DNA of 64,000 bases from Mycobacterium paraffinicum (GCF_001907675.1 NZ_MPNT01000011.1:123533-187532); one strand, 5' to 3'. Positions 21,964 to 32,859 are shown, counted from the first letter of the stretch. A program made the numbers and translations. Notes: generated by a model not told the origin, from the letters alone.

Positions 21964-23640
21964 ATGGGTAACCCGCTGGCCCGGCTCAGACGCCGGGGCA
22001 AAGACATTTCCGAGGACATGTCCGAGGGCGTTGCAGAGGGCGTTGCAGAGGGCGTTGGGGAGGCCGGCGCCGTCGAGACCAACGACGCCACGCCGGACGA
22101 GCCGGACGCCGACGCGGCGACCGGCCCCGTCAGCGCCGCCGGCAGCTCGGAAGCCAGGCGGTCCACGAAACCGCAGGCGGGAGGCGAGCGGCGTAACCGG
22201 TTCGGCGCCTGGCTGAGCCGGCCCATGACCTCGTTCCACCTGATCATCGCGGTGGCGGGGCTGCTGACGACCCTCGGTTTGATCATGGTGCTGTCGGCGT
22301 CGGGCGTGCGGTCCTACGACGCCGACGGGTCGGCCTGGGTGATCTTCGGCAAGCAGGTGTTGTGGACGGTGATCGGCCTGATCGCCTGCTACGCCTCGCT
22401 GCGCATGTCGGTGCGCTTCATCCGCCGCGTCGCCTTCACCGGCTACGTCGTCACGGTCATCCTGCTGGTGCTCGTGCTGGTACCCGGCATCGGCAACCTG
22501 GCCAACGGCTCCCGGAAGTGGTTCGTCATCGCCGGCTTCTCGATGCAGCCGTCCGAGCTGGCGAAAATCGCCTTCGCCATCTGGGGTGCGCATCTGCTGG
22601 CGGCCAGGCGGCTGGAGCGGGCCTCGCTGCGCGAAATGCTGATCCCGCTGGTGCCGGCCGCGGTCATCGCACTGGCGCTCATCGTCGCCCAGCCCGACCT
22701 GGGGCAGACGGTGTCGCTGGGCATCATCCTGCTCGCGCTGTTGTGGTACGCCGGATTGCCACTGCGCGTCTTCGCCACCTCGCTGCTGGCCGTCTTCATG
22801 GCCGGCGCCATCCTGGCCATGTCGGCCGGTTACCGCTCCGACCGGGTGAAATCTTGGATGAACCCCGAGAACGACCCCATGGACACCGGCTACCAGGCAA
22901 GGCAGGCGAAGTTCGCCCTGGCCCACGGGGGGATCTTCGGCGACGGCTTGGGCCAGGGCGTCGCCAAGTGGAACTACCTGCCCAACGCCCACAACGACTT
23001 CATCTTCGCGATCATCGGTGAGGAGCTGGGCTTCGTCGGCGCGTTCGGGCTGCTGGTGCTCTTCGGGTTGTTCGCCTACACCGGGATGCGGATCGCCCGC
23101 CGGTCGGCCGATCCCTTCCTGCGGCTGCTGACCGCCACCACGACGATGTGGGTGCTGGGTCAGGCCTTCATCAACATCGGTTACGTGATCGGAATCCTGC
23201 CGGTCACCGGGATCCAGCTGCCGCTCATCTCCGCGGGTGGAACCTCCACGGCCGCAACGCTTTTCATGATCGGGATCATGGCCAACGCGGCCCGTCACGA
23301 ACCGGAGGCGGTGGCCGCGCTGCGCGCGGGCCGCGACGACAAGGTGAACCGCTTCCTGCGGCTGCCGCTGCCGCAGCCCTACGTGCCGACGCGGCTGGAA
23401 TCGTTCCGCGACCGCAAGCGCGGCGGCAAGCAACCGGGCAAGGGAACTTCCGCCCGGAAGGCCGCCCAGGCACCCGCCCGCAAGGCCCAAGAACCCCTGC
23501 GGCCGGCGTTCTCCCGCACAGCCGCACGGCCGGCCCGCAGGGCGGTGCATCATGGATCTGGCCAGCGCTCCGCCACTCGCGGAGCCGGCCAGCGTCAGGC
23601 ACGGCGCGCACGCGCACTGGAAGGTCAGCGTTACGGGTGA
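21964..23640 (+). CDS. ftsW: septal peptidoglycan glycosyltransferase FtsW (SEDS family)
   Basis: This SEDS-family polymerase works with PbpB at the septum. The product is 558 residues with ten predicted membrane helices. Signatures: [35 protein letters not shown], the catalytic-loop region around [21 protein letters not shown], and [36 protein letters not shown] lies near the C-terminus. A long basic C-terminal tail (about 95 residues) may contact FtsZ, as in M. tuberculosis. The N-terminal cytoplasmic tail is longer than in M. tuberculosis (524 residues) and contains a short internal repeat, [13 protein letters not shown]. Its TGA overlaps the murG GTG. Confidence 0.95.
   Translation: MGNPLARLRRRGKDISEDMSEGVAEGVAEGVGEAGAVETNDATPDEPDADAATGPVSAAGSSEARRSTKPQAGGERRNRFGAWLSRPMTSFHLIIAVAGLLTTLGLIMVLSASGVRSYDADGSAWVIFGKQVLWTVIGLIACYASLRMSVRFIRRVAFTGYVVTVILLVLVLVPGIGNLANGSRKWFVIAGFSMQPSELAKIAFAIWGAHLLAARRLERASLREMLIPLVPAAVIALALIVAQPDLGQTVSLGIILLALLWYAGLPLRVFATSLLAVFMAGAILAMSAGYRSDRVKSWMNPENDPMDTGYQARQAKFALAHGGIFGDGLGQGVAKWNYLPNAHNDFIFAIIGEELGFVGAFGLLVLFGLFAYTGMRIARRSADPFLRLLTATTTMWVLGQAFINIGYVIGILPVTGIQLPLISAGGTSTAATLFMIGIMANAARHEPEAVAALRAGRDDKVNRFLRLPLPQPYVPTRLESFRDRKRGGKQPGKGTSARKAAQAPARKAQEPLRPAFSRTAARPARRAVHHGSGQRSATRGAGQRQARRARALEGQRYG
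22024..22059 (+). repeat. three tandem 12-bp repeats in the ftsW N-terminal coding region
   Basis: GAGGGCGTTGCA is repeated exactly twice, then once as GAGGGCGTTGGG. The repeat encodes [12 protein letters not shown] in the cytosolic tail. It is in frame, so length changes by slippage would be tolerated. Confidence 0.8.
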
Positions 23641-24848
23641 ACGACACGGTCAGCAAGCCGACCGGCGGGCGGGGGACAAGTCCCCAGCCCGCCGGTGCCG
23701 CGTTGTCGGCTTTTAAGCCCCTGTCGGTCGTGCTGGCCGGCGGCGGCACCGCCGGCCACGTCGAGCCCGCGATGGCGGTGGCCGACGCGCTCAGCGCGCT
23801 CGATCCGGAGGTGCGGATCACCGCGCTGGGCACCCACCGCGGGCTGGAAACAAGGCTGGTGCCCCAGCGCGGCTACCACCTCGAGCTGATCACGCCGGTG
23901 CCGCTGCCGCGCAAGCCCAACGGTGACCTCGCGCGGCTGCCCCCGCGGGTGTGGCGCGCGGTTCGCGAGACCCGCGCGGTGCTCGACGCGGTGGACGCCG
24001 ACGTCATCATCGGTTTCGGCGGGTACGTGGCGCTGCCGGCCTACCTCGCCGCCCGCGGCATTCCCCGCGGCCTCAGCCGTCGGCGCCGCGTCCCGGTGCT
24101 GATCCATGAAGCCAACGCCAGCGCCGGCCTGGCCAACCGGGTCGGCGCCCGCCGTGCCGACCGGGTGCTGTCCGCCGTGCCCGATTGCGGCTTGCCGCGC
24201 GCGGAGGTCGTCGGGGTGCCGGTGCGGGCGGCCATCACGTCGCTGGACCGCGCGGCCTTGCGCGCCGAGGCGCGCAGGCACTTCGGCTTCGCCGAGGACG
24301 CTCGGGTGTTGCTGGTGTTCGGCGGCTCGCAGGGGGCCGTGTCGCTCAACCGGGCCGTGTCCGGGGCCGCCGCCGACCTGGCGGCCGCGGGCGTGTCGGT
24401 GCTGCACGCGCACGGGCCGAAGAACACCCTCGAGCTGCGGCAGAGCCAACCCGGCGATCCGCCGTACGTGGCGGTGCCCTACCTCGACCGGATGGACTTG
24501 GCCTACGCCGCCGCCGACCTGGTGATCTGCCGGTCCGGCGCGATGACCGTGGCCGAGGTCTCGGCCGTCGGGTTGCCGGCCATCTACGTGCCGCTGCCGA
24601 TCGGCAACGGCGAGCAGCGGCTCAACGCGCTGCCGGTGGTCAACGCCGGAGGCGGCATGGTGGTCGCCGACGCCGCCCTGACGCCGGAGCTGGTCGCCCG
24701 CGAGGTGTCCGCCCTGCTCAACGACCCGCCCCGGTTGGCGGCGATGACGGCGGCCGCCGCGCGGGTGGGGCACCCCGACGCGGCGCGCCAGGTGGCGCAG
24801 GCGGCGCTGGACATCGCCAGGAAGGCAGCGGCGGGAGGACGACGGTGA
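23637..24848 (+). CDS. murG: UDP-GlcNAc:lipid I N-acetylglucosaminyltransferase
   Basis: This peripheral membrane GT28 enzyme converts lipid I to lipid II. The product is 403 residues. The N-terminal glycine loop is [20 protein letters not shown], followed by [16 protein letters not shown] and [20 protein letters not shown]. In the C-terminal UDP-GlcNAc domain are [16 protein letters not shown] and [34 protein letters not shown]. The first 35 residues are a Pro/Gly-rich leader before the conserved domain. GTG overlaps the ftsW stop, and the gene ends overlapping murC. Confidence 0.96.
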   Translation: MNDTVSKPTGGRGTSPQPAGAALSAFKPLSVVLAGGGTAGHVEPAMAVADALSALDPEVRITALGTHRGLETRLVPQRGYHLELITPVPLPRKPNGDLARLPPRVWRAVRETRAVLDAVDADVIIGFGGYVALPAYLAARGIPRGLSRRRRVPVLIHEANASAGLANRVGARRADRVLSAVPDCGLPRAEVVGVPVRAAITSLDRAALRAEARRHFGFAEDARVLLVFGGSQGAVSLNRAVSGAAADLAAAGVSVLHAHGPKNTLELRQSQPGDPPYVAVPYLDRMDLAYAAADLVICRSGAMTVAEVSAVGLPAIYVPLPIGNGEQRLNALPVVNAGGGMVVADAALTPELVAREVSALLNDPPRLAAMTAAAARVGHPDAARQVAQAALDIARKAAAGGRR

Positions 24849-26305
24849 ACGCCGAACAGCTGCCTCCCGAATTGCAGCGGGTGCACATGGTGGGCATTGG
24901 CGGGGCCGGCATGTCGGGCATCGCCCGCATCCTGCTGGACCGGGGCGCACTGGTCTCGGGCTCCGACGCCAAGGAATCGCGCGGCGTGCACGCGTTGCGG
25001 GCCCGGGGGGCCTCGATCCGCATCGGTCACGACGAGTCGTCGCTCGACCTGTTGCCGGGCGGCCCGACCGCGGTCATCACCACCCACGCGGCCATCCCGA
25101 AGACCAACCCCGAGCTGGTCGAGGCCCGGCGCCGCGGCATCCCGGTGATCCTGCGCCCGGTGGTGCTGGCCAAATTGATGGACGGGCGCACCACGCTGAT
25201 GGTCACCGGCACGCACGGCAAGACCACGACGACGTCGATGTTGATCGTGGCGCTGCAGCACTGCGGCCGCGACCCGTCGTTCGCGGTCGGCGGCGAGATG
25301 GGGGAGGCCGGCACCAACGCGCATCACGGCAGCGGTGACTGCTTTGTGGCCGAGGCCGACGAAAGCGACGGCTCGCTGCTGGAATACACGCCAAATGTCG
25401 CCGTGGTGACCAACATCGAGACCGATCACCTGGATTTCTACGGCAGCGCCGACGCCTATGTCCGGGTGTTCGACGCCTTCGTGGAGCGGCTGGCCCCCGG
25501 CGGGGCGCTGGTGGTGTGCGTCGACGACCCGGGCGCCGCCGCCCTGGCGGAACGAACCGCCGAGCTGGGAATCCGGGTGCTGCGCTATGGATCCGACCCG
25601 GCCGAGGACCAGGCCGCCACCCTGCTGTCCTGGGAGCAGCAGGGTACCGAGGCGGTCGCGCACATCCGGCTCGCGGGCGAACAGCACCCCCGCGTGATGC
25701 GGCTGTCGGTGCCCGGGCGGCACATGGCGCTCAACGCGCTGGGCGCGCTGCTCGCCGCGCTCGAGATCGGCGCCTCGGCGGACGCGGTGCTCGACGGGCT
25801 GGCCGGTTTCGAGGGGGTGCGACGGCGGTTCGAACTGGTCGGTAACTCGGGGTCGGTGCGGGTCTTCGACGACTACGCCCACCATCCCACCGAGATCAGC
25901 GCGACGCTGTCCGCGGTCCGCGCGGTCCTCGAGCAGAGCGGCGGCGGCCGCAGCCTCGTGGTGTTCCAGCCCCACTTATATTCGCGCACAAAGGAATTCG
26001 CGGCGGAATTCGGTCGCGCGCTGGACGCCGCCGACGAGGTGTTCGTCCTCGATGTGTACGGCGCGCGCGAACAACCCCTCGCCGGCGTCAGCGGGGCCAG
26101 CGTCGCCGAGCACGTCAGCGTGCCGGTGCGCTACCTGCCGGACTTCTCCGCGGTCGCCGAGCAGGTGGCCGCGGCGGCCGGTCCCGGTGACGTCGTCGTC
26201 ACGATGGGCGCGGGCGACGTGACCCTGCTGGGGCCGGAGATCGTCACGGAGCTGCGGATCCGGGACAACCGCAGCGCGCCCGGCCGGCCGGGAGTGCCGC
26301 GATGA
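24845..26305 (+). CDS. murC: UDP-N-acetylmuramate:L-alanine ligase
   Basis: First Mur ligase of the pathway, 486 residues. Motifs: [19 protein letters not shown] (nucleotide-sugar domain), [18 protein letters not shown] (ATP loop), [22 protein letters not shown] and [24 protein letters not shown] and [14 protein letters not shown] lie in the C-terminal domain. The GTG start overlaps the murG TGA, and the ATG of ftsQ overlaps its stop. Confidence 0.97.
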   Translation: MNAEQLPPELQRVHMVGIGGAGMSGIARILLDRGALVSGSDAKESRGVHALRARGASIRIGHDESSLDLLPGGPTAVITTHAAIPKTNPELVEARRRGIPVILRPVVLAKLMDGRTTLMVTGTHGKTTTTSMLIVALQHCGRDPSFAVGGEMGEAGTNAHHGSGDCFVAEADESDGSLLEYTPNVAVVTNIETDHLDFYGSADAYVRVFDAFVERLAPGGALVVCVDDPGAAALAERTAELGIRVLRYGSDPAEDQAATLLSWEQQGTEAVAHIRLAGEQHPRVMRLSVPGRHMALNALGALLAALEIGASADAVLDGLAGFEGVRRRFELVGNSGSVRVFDDYAHHPTEISATLSAVRAVLEQSGGGRSLVVFQPHLYSRTKEFAAEFGRALDAADEVFVLDVYGAREQPLAGVSGASVAEHVSVPVRYLPDFSAVAEQVAAAAGPGDVVVTMGAGDVTLLGPEIVTELRIRDNRSAPGRPGVPR

Positions 26306-27243
26306 CGCAGCCGGACGACCCCGTGGGGTTCGCCGGCGCACCGGCCTCCGACTCGGCGGACGGCGCGATCACCGAACCCATTTTCGCCGCCGGCCCCGAC
26401 GTGCGGACGCCGACGGAGAGCGAGGAATTCGAGGGGCCGCGCCGGCGGGAGCGTCGGGAACGAGCCGAACGCCGCGCCGCCCAGGCGCGCGCCACCGCCA
26501 TCGAACAGGCCCGCCGCGAGGCCAAACGCCGGGCCACCGGCCGCGCAGCCGACGAGCCCAAACCCGTCGCCCGGGGCGCGGTCCGCGGCCTGAAGATGCT
26601 GTTGGTGACGGTGCTGCTGGTCGTCCTGGGCATCGGGCTCGCGTTGATCCTCTACTTCACGCCGGCGATGGCGGCCCGCAACATCGTCGTCGTCGGCACC
26701 GGGGTGGTGACCCGGGAAGAGGTGTTGGACGCCGCTCGGGTGCGGCCGGGCACGCCGCTGCTGCAGATCAACACCAACCAGGTCGCCGACCGGGTGGCCG
26801 CCATCCGGCGCGTGGCCAGCGCGCGGGTGCAGCGCCAGTACCCGTCGGCCCTGCGCATCACCATCGTCGAGCGAATCCCGGTGGCCGTGAAGGACTTTCC
26901 CGACGGCCCGCACCTGTTCGACCGCGACGGCGTCGACTTCGCGACCGGGCCGCCGCCCCCTGCGCTGCCGTACCTCGACGTCGCCAACCCGGGGCCCAAC
27001 GACCCGGCGACCAAGGCCGCGCTGCAGGTGCTGACCGCGCTGCGACCCGAGGTCGCGGGTCAGGTAGGCCGGGTCGCCGCCCCGTCGGTGGCCTCGATCA
27101 CGCTCACGCTGGGCGATGGCCGTGTCGTCATCTGGGGGACGACCGACCGCACCGACGAGAAGGCCGAGAAGCTGGCCGCGCTGCTGACCCAGCCCGGGCG
27201 GACCTACGACGTCTCGAGCCCCGACCTGCCGACGGTGAAGTAG
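26302..27243 (+). CDS. ftsQ: divisome protein FtsQ
   Basis: Bitopic membrane protein of 313 residues. A cytoplasmic tail of about 95 residues is rich in Arg, Ala and Glu. One membrane helix follows ([20 protein letters not shown]), then an extracytoplasmic POTRA domain ([33 protein letters not shown] and so on) and the FtsQ/DivIB domain. It bridges early and late divisome proteins with FtsL and an FtsB-like partner. The start overlaps the murC stop; the next gene, ftsZ, is 216 bases away behind a hairpin. Confidence 0.94.
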   Translation: MTQPDDPVGFAGAPASDSADGAITEPIFAAGPDVRTPTESEEFEGPRRRERRERAERRAAQARATAIEQARREAKRRATGRAADEPKPVARGAVRGLKMLLVTVLLVVLGIGLALILYFTPAMAARNIVVVGTGVVTREEVLDAARVRPGTPLLQINTNQVADRVAAIRRVASARVQRQYPSALRITIVERIPVAVKDFPDGPHLFDRDGVDFATGPPPPALPYLDVANPGPNDPATKAALQVLTALRPEVAGQVGRVAAPSVASITLTLGDGRVVIWGTTDRTDEKAEKLAALLTQPGRTYDVSSPDLPTVK

Positions 27244-27303
27244 GGACGCCGCTCAAGCCCTGCGTGTGACCGTCGTAACAGAAAAAATTTGCGAGCCGCG
27301 TGT

Positions 27304-27332
27304 CGGCGCGCCTGCGGGATTAGGGCGCGCCG
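27304..27332 (+). terminator. GC hairpin in the ftsQ-ftsZ intergenic region
   Basis: A perfect 9-bp stem, CGGCGCGCC and GGCGCGCCG, encloses an 11-base loop. It is not followed by a T-run, so it could be a mycobacterial-type terminator, an attenuator, or an mRNA-stabilising structure at the 5' side of the ftsZ leader. Downstream, TTGACA at 27364-27369 could be a -35 box, but no good -10 lies at the right distance. Confidence 0.45.
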
Positions 27333-27459
27333 TGCCCATACCGTTCTGGTTGCGCGGAACTACTTGACATAACTCTAACTCTATGGTTGAGGTTGAGGGT
27401 TTGCCAGCAGAACCGTCAGTGACCGGAAGAACCGAATCCCCACCAGGGAGGAAGACGAG

Positions 27460-28614
27460 ATGATGACCCCCCCGCATAACTACCTGGCCGTCATCAAGGT
27501 TGTGGGTATCGGTGGTGGCGGCGTCAACGCCGTCAACCGGATGATCGAACAGGGCCTCAAAGGCGTGGAGTTCATCGCGATCAACACCGACGCGCAGGCG
27601 CTGTTGATGAGCGATGCCGACGTCAAGCTCGACGTCGGCCGCGACTCCACCCGCGGACTGGGCGCCGGGGCGGACCCGGAGGTCGGCCGCAAGGCCGCCG
27701 AGGACGCCAAGGACGAGATCGAGGAGCTGCTGCGCGGCGCGGACATGGTGTTCGTCACCGCCGGCGAGGGTGGCGGCACGGGCACCGGCGGCGCGCCCGT
27801 CGTCGCCAGCATCGCCCGGAAGCTGGGTGCGCTGACCGTCGGCGTGGTCACCCGGCCGTTCTCCTTCGAGGGCAAGCGCCGCGGTTCGCAGGCCGAAGGC
27901 GGCATCAACACGCTGCGGGAAAGCTGCGACACCCTGATCGTCATCCCCAACGACCGGCTGCTGCAGATGGGGGATGCCGCGGTATCCCTGATGGACGCGT
28001 TCCGCAGCGCCGACGAGGTGCTCCTCAACGGCGTGCAGGGCATCACCGACCTGATCACCACGCCGGGCCTGATCAACGTCGACTTCGCCGACGTCAAGGG
28101 CATCATGTCCGGTGCGGGCACCGCGCTGATGGGCATCGGCTCGGCCCGCGGCGAGGGCCGCTCGCTCAAGGCCGCCGAGATCGCGATCAACTCGCCGCTG
28201 CTGGAGCAGTCGATGGAAGGCGCCCAGGGTGTGCTGATGTCGATCGCCGGCGGCAGCGACCTGGGCCTGTTCGAGATCAACGAGGCGGCCTCGCTGGTGC
28301 AGGACGCCGCCCATCAGGACGCCAACATCATCTTCGGCACCGTCATCGACGACTCGCTGGGCGACGAGGTGCGCGTCACCGTCATCGCCGCGGGCTTCAG
28401 CGCCACCGGTCCCGGCCGTAGACCGGTCACCGGGGACAACGCCGCCGAAAAGGGCGGCGCACATCGCATCGAATCGGCCAAGGCCGGCAAGCTCACCTCG
28501 ACATTGTTCGAACCCGTCGACGCGGTCAGCGTTCCGGTTCACACCAACGGCGCCACGCTCAATATCGGTGGCGACGACGACGACGTCGACGTGCCGCCGT
28601 TCATGCGCCGCTGA
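27460..28614 (+). CDS. ftsZ: cell division GTPase FtsZ
   Basis: Tubulin-like GTPase that forms the Z-ring, 384 residues. Signatures: [16 protein letters not shown], the tubulin motif [16 protein letters not shown] near residue 102, NTDAQALL, and the T7 loop region [22 protein letters not shown]. The Asp/Gly-rich linker ends in the conserved C-terminal peptide [13 protein letters not shown], which binds SepF and FtsW in mycobacteria. Two adjacent ATGs (27460, 27463) share a GGGAGGA ribosome-binding site; the second matches the M. tuberculosis N-terminus. It is separated from ftsQ, so independent promoters are likely. Confidence 0.98.
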   Translation: MMTPPHNYLAVIKVVGIGGGGVNAVNRMIEQGLKGVEFIAINTDAQALLMSDADVKLDVGRDSTRGLGAGADPEVGRKAAEDAKDEIEELLRGADMVFVTAGEGGGTGTGGAPVVASIARKLGALTVGVVTRPFSFEGKRRGSQAEGGINTLRESCDTLIVIPNDRLLQMGDAAVSLMDAFRSADEVLLNGVQGITDLITTPGLINVDFADVKGIMSGAGTALMGIGSARGEGRSLKAAEIAINSPLLEQSMEGAQGVLMSIAGGSDLGLFEINEAASLVQDAAHQDANIIFGTVIDDSLGDEVRVTVIAAGFSATGPGRRPVTGDNAAEKGGAHRIESAKAGKLTSTLFEPVDAVSVPVHTNGATLNIGGDDDDVDVPPFMRR

Positions 28615-28703
28615 GGGTCTCGGTTTGCTTGCCCGTGCGCGACAAACCGGCCACGAAAACTAGAGCTTGGATGGCGCTGCCCGTCGGCAGCCGGGGAGCT
28701 CCG

Positions 28704-28709
28704 GATACT
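28704..28709 (+). promoter_or_regulatory. -10 element of a probable leaderless promoter for the yfiH-like gene
   Basis: GATACT is followed by six bases and the GTG at 28716. It lies about 90 bases after ftsZ, so the downstream genes could be transcribed independently of ftsZ. Confidence 0.45.
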
Positions 28710-28715
28710 GAAGAA

Positions 28716-29423
28716 GTGAGCGTGCGCATCCGGCGGGTGACCACCACCCGCGCCGGTGGTGTCTCCGGTCCACCGTTCGACACCTTCAACCTGGGCGACC
28801 ACGTTGGCGACGATCCGGCGGCGGTGGCCGCCAATCGAAACCGGCTGGCCGCCACCATCGGACTCAAGCCCCAGCGCGTCGTGTGGATGAACCAGGTCCA
28901 CGGTGACCGGGTGGAGGTGGTCGATGGGCCCCGCGCCGGCGCCGTCGACGGCACCGACGCGCTGGTGACCGGCACCGCCCGGCTGGCGCTGGCGGTGGTG
29001 ACCGCCGACTGCGTGCCGGTGTTGCTCGCCGACGCCCGCGCCGGAGTGGCCGCGGCCGTGCACGCCGGCCGCGTCGGCGCCCAGCTCGGGGTGGTGGCCC
29101 GCACCGTGGAGGCGATGGTCGAGCTGGGCGCGCGCCCGGAGGACACCTCGGCCCTGCTGGGCCCGGCGGTCAGTGGCCGCAACTACGAGGTGCCTGCGGC
29201 CATGGCCGACGAGGTGGAAGCCGCACTACCCGGCAGCCGCACCACCACAGCGTCAGGCACCCCCGGCCTCGACCTTCGGGCCGGAATCGCTTGCCAGCTC
29301 AAGGATCTGGGTCTCACGGCGATCGACATCGATCCGCGCTGCACGGTCGCCGACCCGACATTGTTCAGCCACCGCCGGGACGCGCCCACCGGGCGGCTGG
29401 CCTCGCTGGTGTGGATGGAGTGA
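28716..29423 (+). CDS. YfiH/PgeF family (DUF152) polyphenol oxidase-like purine nucleoside phosphorylase
   Basis: The product is 235 residues of the YfiH (laccase-domain) family. Members have multicopper-laccase-like or purine nucleoside phosphorylase activity, and some act as peptidoglycan editing factors. The zinc/copper-site blocks are present: VVWMNQVHGDRVEVVD, ADCVPVLLADARAGVAAAVHAGRVG and GPAVSGRNYEVP. DPRCTVADPTLFSHRRDAPTGR contains the C-terminal Cys and His. The GTG start is placed by the leaderless promoter and by where similarity to Rv2149c begins. It is the usual neighbour of ftsZ and yggS. Confidence 0.88.
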   Translation: MSVRIRRVTTTRAGGVSGPPFDTFNLGDHVGDDPAAVAANRNRLAATIGLKPQRVVWMNQVHGDRVEVVDGPRAGAVDGTDALVTGTARLALAVVTADCVPVLLADARAGVAAAVHAGRVGAQLGVVARTVEAMVELGARPEDTSALLGPAVSGRNYEVPAAMADEVEAALPGSRTTTASGTPGLDLRAGIACQLKDLGLTAIDIDPRCTVADPTLFSHRRDAPTGRLASLVWME

Positions 29424-29428
29424 CCGCG

Positions 29429-30196
29429 ATGGCGGCGGACATGCCGGCGGGGGACCGCGAAACGGAATTGACCCATGCATTAGCCGCGGTGCGTGCGCGC
29501 CTTGCGGCGGCCGCCGAAGCGGCGGGCCGCAATGTCAGTGAAATCAAACTTCTGCCGATTACCAAATTCTTCCCAGCAACCGATGTGGTGACTTTGTCGC
29601 GATTGGGTTGCCGGGCCGTTGGTGAATCGCGGGATCAGGAAGCGTCGGCGAAAGTGGGCGAAGTCACCAAACTCTTATCGCGGACGGACGTTCCGGACAT
29701 GCGCTGGCACATGGTGGGCCACATCCAGCGCAACAAAGCTCGCTCGGTCGCCCGGTGGGCGCATACCGCCCACTCCGTGGACAGCTCACACCTGGTCAGC
29801 GCGCTCGATCGGGGTGTGTCGGCCGCCCTGGCGGAGGGACGCCGCGCCCATCCGATGCGGATTTACGTCCAGCTCAGCCTCGACGGCGACGAGTCGCGCG
29901 GCGGCGTCGACATCGCGGTGCCGGGGGCGGTCGACCGGCTGTGCGCGCAGGCCGAGGAGTCGAAACACCTGGAATTGGCCGGGCTGATGGCCATCCCGCC
30001 GCTGGGTTCGGATCCCGACGCGGCCTTCGGGCGCCTGCGAACCGAGCATCTGCGCGTGCTCGAGTCGCATCCCGGCGCGGTCGGGCTGTCCGCTGGCATG
30101 TCCGACGATTTCGAGATTGCCGTCAAACACGGTTCGACATGTGTGCGTGTCGGTACCGCGCTATTGGGCCCACGGCCGCTACCGTCACCGTATTAA
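29429..30196 (+). CDS. YggS/PROSC family pyridoxal 5'-phosphate homeostasis protein
   Basis: The product is 255 residues with an alanine-racemase-like TIM barrel. Family blocks: [13 protein letters not shown] (PLP-binding lysine), [37 protein letters not shown] and [28 protein letters not shown]. It buffers PLP rather than catalysing racemisation. The ATG at 29429 has GGAG eight bases upstream; a GTG at 29420 overlapping the yfiH stop is an alternative. It lies between yfiH and sepF, as in many Actinobacteria. Confidence 0.9.
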   Translation: MAADMPAGDRETELTHALAAVRARLAAAAEAAGRNVSEIKLLPITKFFPATDVVTLSRLGCRAVGESRDQEASAKVGEVTKLLSRTDVPDMRWHMVGHIQRNKARSVARWAHTAHSVDSSHLVSALDRGVSAALAEGRRAHPMRIYVQLSLDGDESRGGVDIAVPGAVDRLCAQAEESKHLELAGLMAIPPLGSDPDAAFGRLRTEHLRVLESHPGAVGLSAGMSDDFEIAVKHGSTCVRVGTALLGPRPLPSPY

Positions 30197-30258
30197 GTCA
30201 CTGTAGTCACATCTTCATCACTGACACCACGCATCAGGGGCTAGAAGGGGTCAACGCA

Positions 30259-30900
30259 ATGAGCACACTGCACAAAGTCAAGGCCTATTTCGGTATGGCC
30301 CCGATGGACGACTACGACGACGAGTATTACGACGACCACGCGCCGTCCCGCGGTTTCCCGCGCCCGCGTTTCGACGACGGGTACGGCCGCTACGAGGGTC
30401 GCGACTACGACGACCCACGCGAGCCCGCCGACTACCCGCCGCCGAGCGGCTACCGCGGCGGTTACGCGGATGAGCCACGCTACGGCGCCGTCCACCCCCG
30501 CGAGTTCGAGCGGCCCGAGATGGGCAGGCCACGCTTCGGGTCCTGGCTGCGCAACTCGACCCGTGGCGCGTTGGCGATGGACCCACGACGCATGGCGATG
30601 ATGTTCGAAGAGGGCCACCCGCTCTCCAAGATCACCACGCTGCGGCCCAAGGACTACAGCGAGGCCCGCACCATCGGCGAGCGGTTCCGCGACGGCACCC
30701 CGGTCATCATGGACCTGGTGTCGATGGATAACGCCGACGCGAAGCGGCTCGTCGACTTCGCGGCCGGCTTGGCCTTCGCGTTGCGCGGCTCCTTCGACAA
30801 GGTCGCCACCAAGGTCTTCCTGCTGTCGCCCGCCGACGTCGACGTGTCCCCGGAGGAGCGTCGGCGGATCGCCGAAACCGGCTTCTACGCTTACCAATAG
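30259..30900 (+). CDS. sepF: cell division protein SepF
   Basis: Cytoplasmic FtsZ-binding membrane tether, 213 residues. The N-terminal amphipathic helix [19 protein letters not shown] would bind the membrane. A long Asp/Tyr/Arg/Gly-rich linker follows, then the C-terminal DUF552 domain: [53 protein letters not shown] split by normal loops, ending in [20 protein letters not shown] precedes the ATG. SepF is the FtsZ anchor in mycobacteria, which lack FtsA. Confidence 0.95.
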   Translation: MSTLHKVKAYFGMAPMDDYDDEYYDDHAPSRGFPRPRFDDGYGRYEGRDYDDPREPADYPPPSGYRGGYADEPRYGAVHPREFERPEMGRPRFGSWLRNSTRGALAMDPRRMAMMFEEGHPLSKITTLRPKDYSEARTIGERFRDGTPVIMDLVSMDNADAKRLVDFAAGLAFALRGSFDKVATKVFLLSPADVDVSPEERRRIAETGFYAYQ

Positions 30901-31045
30901 ACCCGGCTCGGCGGCGCCGATCGGCCGCCGCGTTCGCTGGCCCGGCCGGCTGAGATGTGGCCGAGCGCCCAGAGTCGGTACGCTGGCAGGCGCCGCGCAC
31001 GCCTGCGGCGCATGACATCTCATCGGTAAGGTCGGGGCTCTTCAG

Positions 31046-31336
31046 TTGGTGCTGTTCTTTCAGATCCTTGGGTTCGCGCTGTTCATCTTCTGGCTGCTGC
31101 TCATCGCCCGGGTCGTCGTCGAGTTCATCCGCTCGTTCAGCCGTGACTGGCATCCCACCGGCATCACCGTGGTGATCCTCGAGATCATCATGTCGATCAC
31201 CGATCCGCCGGTGAAATTGCTGCGTCGGCTGATCCCTCAGCTAACGATCGGGGCGGTCCGCTTCGACCTGTCCATCATGGTGCTGTTGTTGGTCGCGTTC
31301 ATCGGCATGCAGCTCGCCTTCGGCGCGGCCGCCTAG
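31046..31336 (+). CDS. YggT family membrane protein (Rv2146c family)
   Basis: The product is 96 residues with two hydrophobic regions (FFQILGFALFIFWLLLIARVVVEFI and LSIMVLLLVAFIGMQLAFG). SITDPPVKLLRRLIPQ, the YggT signature, lies between them. Length equals the M. tuberculosis orthologue if the TTG at 31046 is the start; the next codon, GTG, is an alternative. It is conserved between sepF and wag31 and presumed to be a minor divisome or polar-growth factor. Confidence 0.85.
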   Translation: MVLFFQILGFALFIFWLLLIARVVVEFIRSFSRDWHPTGITVVILEIIMSITDPPVKLLRRLIPQLTIGAVRFDLSIMVLLLVAFIGMQLAFGAAA

Positions 31337-31362
31337 CCTTATTTTCGGGCCCACTTTCGATC

Positions 31363-31379
31363 GCCGGCCGCGGGCCGGC
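31363..31379 (+). terminator. hairpin after the yggT-like gene
   Basis: A perfect 7-bp stem GCCGGCC / GGCCGGC with a three-base loop starts 27 bases after the stop. It has no T-run. The AT-richer stretch that follows (31430-31500) is unusual for the region and precedes the wag31 promoter. Confidence 0.35.
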
Positions 31380-31567
31380 TTCCGGCACGGAGACGGTTCG
31401 GCCACGTTTTAGCCTCGGTTTGGTGGCTGCGATTTAAAAATTCTAAGGTTTCGGATTTTATTGCCCTGAGCGTTTGAAATTGGTTCTTATTTATTGGCCT
31501 TAACAGCAACCGTCGCGTCTGGTGTGACAGGATGGACGGCAGTTGCACCACGGCTACCACTGCGTTC

Positions 31568-31573
31568 TACACT
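31568..31573 (+). promoter_or_regulatory. -10 element upstream of wag31
   Basis: TACACT lies 39 bases before the wag31 ATG. A TTGCAC at 31543-31548 could be the -35 box, but the spacer is 19 bases, longer than usual. Confidence 0.4.
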
Positions 31574-31611
31574 TTCCAGAACGTTAGACAGGAACTTGAG
31601 GGGACGAAACA

Positions 31612-32418
31612 ATGCCGCTTACACCAGCCGACGTCCACAATGTGGCGTTCAGTAAGCCACCGATCGGCAAGCGGGGCTACAACGAAGACGAGGTCGACGC
31701 CTTCCTCGATCTAGTGGAAGCCGAGCTGACGCGGCTCATCGAAGAGAACAGCGATCTGCGTCAGCGGATCGAGGAGCTGGACCAGGAGCTGGCCTCCGGA
31801 GGTGGCGCGAGCGTCACCCCGGCCGCCGCCGCTGCCCCCACTCAGGCGATTCCCTTCCCCGAGCCCGAGCCGGCGCCCAAGCCGGCACCGGTGGCCGCGC
31901 CCGCCGCTTCCTCGTCGAGCAACGAGGAGCAGGCCATGAAGGCCGCTCGGGTGCTCAGCCTGGCCCAGGACACCGCGGACCGGCTGACCAGCACGGCCAA
32001 GGCGGAGTCGGACAAGATGCTGGCCGACGCCCGCGCCAACGCCGACCAGATCCTCTCCGAGGCCCGCCAGACGGCCGAGACCACGGTGACCGAGGCCCGG
32101 CAGCGCGCGGACGCGATGCTCGCGGACGCCCAAACCCGTTCCGAGACCCAGCTGCGCCAGGCCCAGGAGAAGGCCGACGCCCTGCAGGCCGACGCCGAGC
32201 GCAAGCACTCCGAGATCATGGGGACGATCAACCAGCAGCGCACCGTCCTGGAAGGCCGCCTGGAGCAGCTGCGCACCTTCGAACGCGAATACCGGACCCG
32301 GCTCAAGACCTACCTGGAATCGCAGCTGGAGGAGCTCGGCCAGCGCGGATCGGCCGCGCCCGTCGACTCCAGCGCCGACGCCGGTGGATTCGACCAATTC
32401 AACCGGGGTAACAACTAG
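31612..32418 (+). CDS. wag31: polar growth organiser Wag31 (DivIVA)
   Basis: Coiled-coil scaffold at the cell poles, 268 residues. The N-terminal DivIVA domain is [39 protein letters not shown], with membrane-binding residues in the crossed loop. A Pro/Ala-rich linker follows, then a long coiled coil (about residues 105-250) with heptads such as [21 protein letters not shown] phospho-threonine site is expected in the linker (PknA target in M. tuberculosis), where [17 protein letters not shown] offers candidates. It has its own promoter and a GAGGGGACG ribosome-binding site. Confidence 0.96.
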   Translation: MPLTPADVHNVAFSKPPIGKRGYNEDEVDAFLDLVEAELTRLIEENSDLRQRIEELDQELASGGGASVTPAAAAAPTQAIPFPEPEPAPKPAPVAAPAASSSSNEEQAMKAARVLSLAQDTADRLTSTAKAESDKMLADARANADQILSEARQTAETTVTEARQRADAMLADAQTRSETQLRQAQEKADALQADAERKHSEIMGTINQQRTVLEGRLEQLRTFEREYRTRLKTYLESQLEELGQRGSAAPVDSSADAGGFDQFNRGNN

Positions 32419-32514
32419 CCTCACAGGAGTGCCGGACACTCGCCCAGCTGCGCGGTTGGCACACTAGACCTGCACACGAACTGGCTGTCTCGCTCGCCGC
32501 TTGGAGGATGACCG

Positions 32515-32856
32515 ATGCTGATCATTGCGCTGGTACTGGCCCTCGTCGGTCTCGTCGCGTTGGTGTTCGCCGTCGTCACCAGCAACGAGTTGGTGGCCTG
32601 GGTGTGCATCGGCGCCAGCGTGCTGGGCGTGGTGCTGTTGATCATCGACGCGTTGCAGGAGCGGCAGCGCCGCGACGCGGGCGCTGCGGACCAGAACCAG
32701 GACGAGGCCGGCGAAGAGGCCGTCGACTACCCCGAGGAGGCGCCCGAGGAGGGCGCTTACGAAGCCCCGGCGGAGGCCGGCACGCCGCCGTCCTCGGAGG
32801 CGACGGAACAGTCGACCGTGTCGGCGGAGGGCCGCGGCGACGAGGCCGCCAAGTAA
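32515..32856 (+). CDS. small transmembrane protein (Rv2144c family)
   Basis: The product is 113 residues with two hydrophobic segments at the N-terminus (LIIALVLALVGLVALVFAVVTS and AWVCIGASVLGVVLLIIDAL). A strongly acidic, Glu/Ala-rich cytosolic tail follows. ATG with a TTGGAGG ribosome-binding site. It is conserved after wag31 in mycobacteria; function unknown. Confidence 0.8.
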   Translation: MLIIALVLALVGLVALVFAVVTSNELVAWVCIGASVLGVVLLIIDALQERQRRDAGAADQNQDEAGEEAVDYPEEAPEEGAYEAPAEAGTPPSSEATEQSTVSAEGRGDEAAK

Positions 32857-32859
32857 GCC

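Noticed and set aside
27364..27392. TTGACA-type promoter before ftsZ
   Set aside because: A good -35 hexamer is present, but no TANNNT-like -10 lies 16-18 bases downstream; mentioned only as a possibility.
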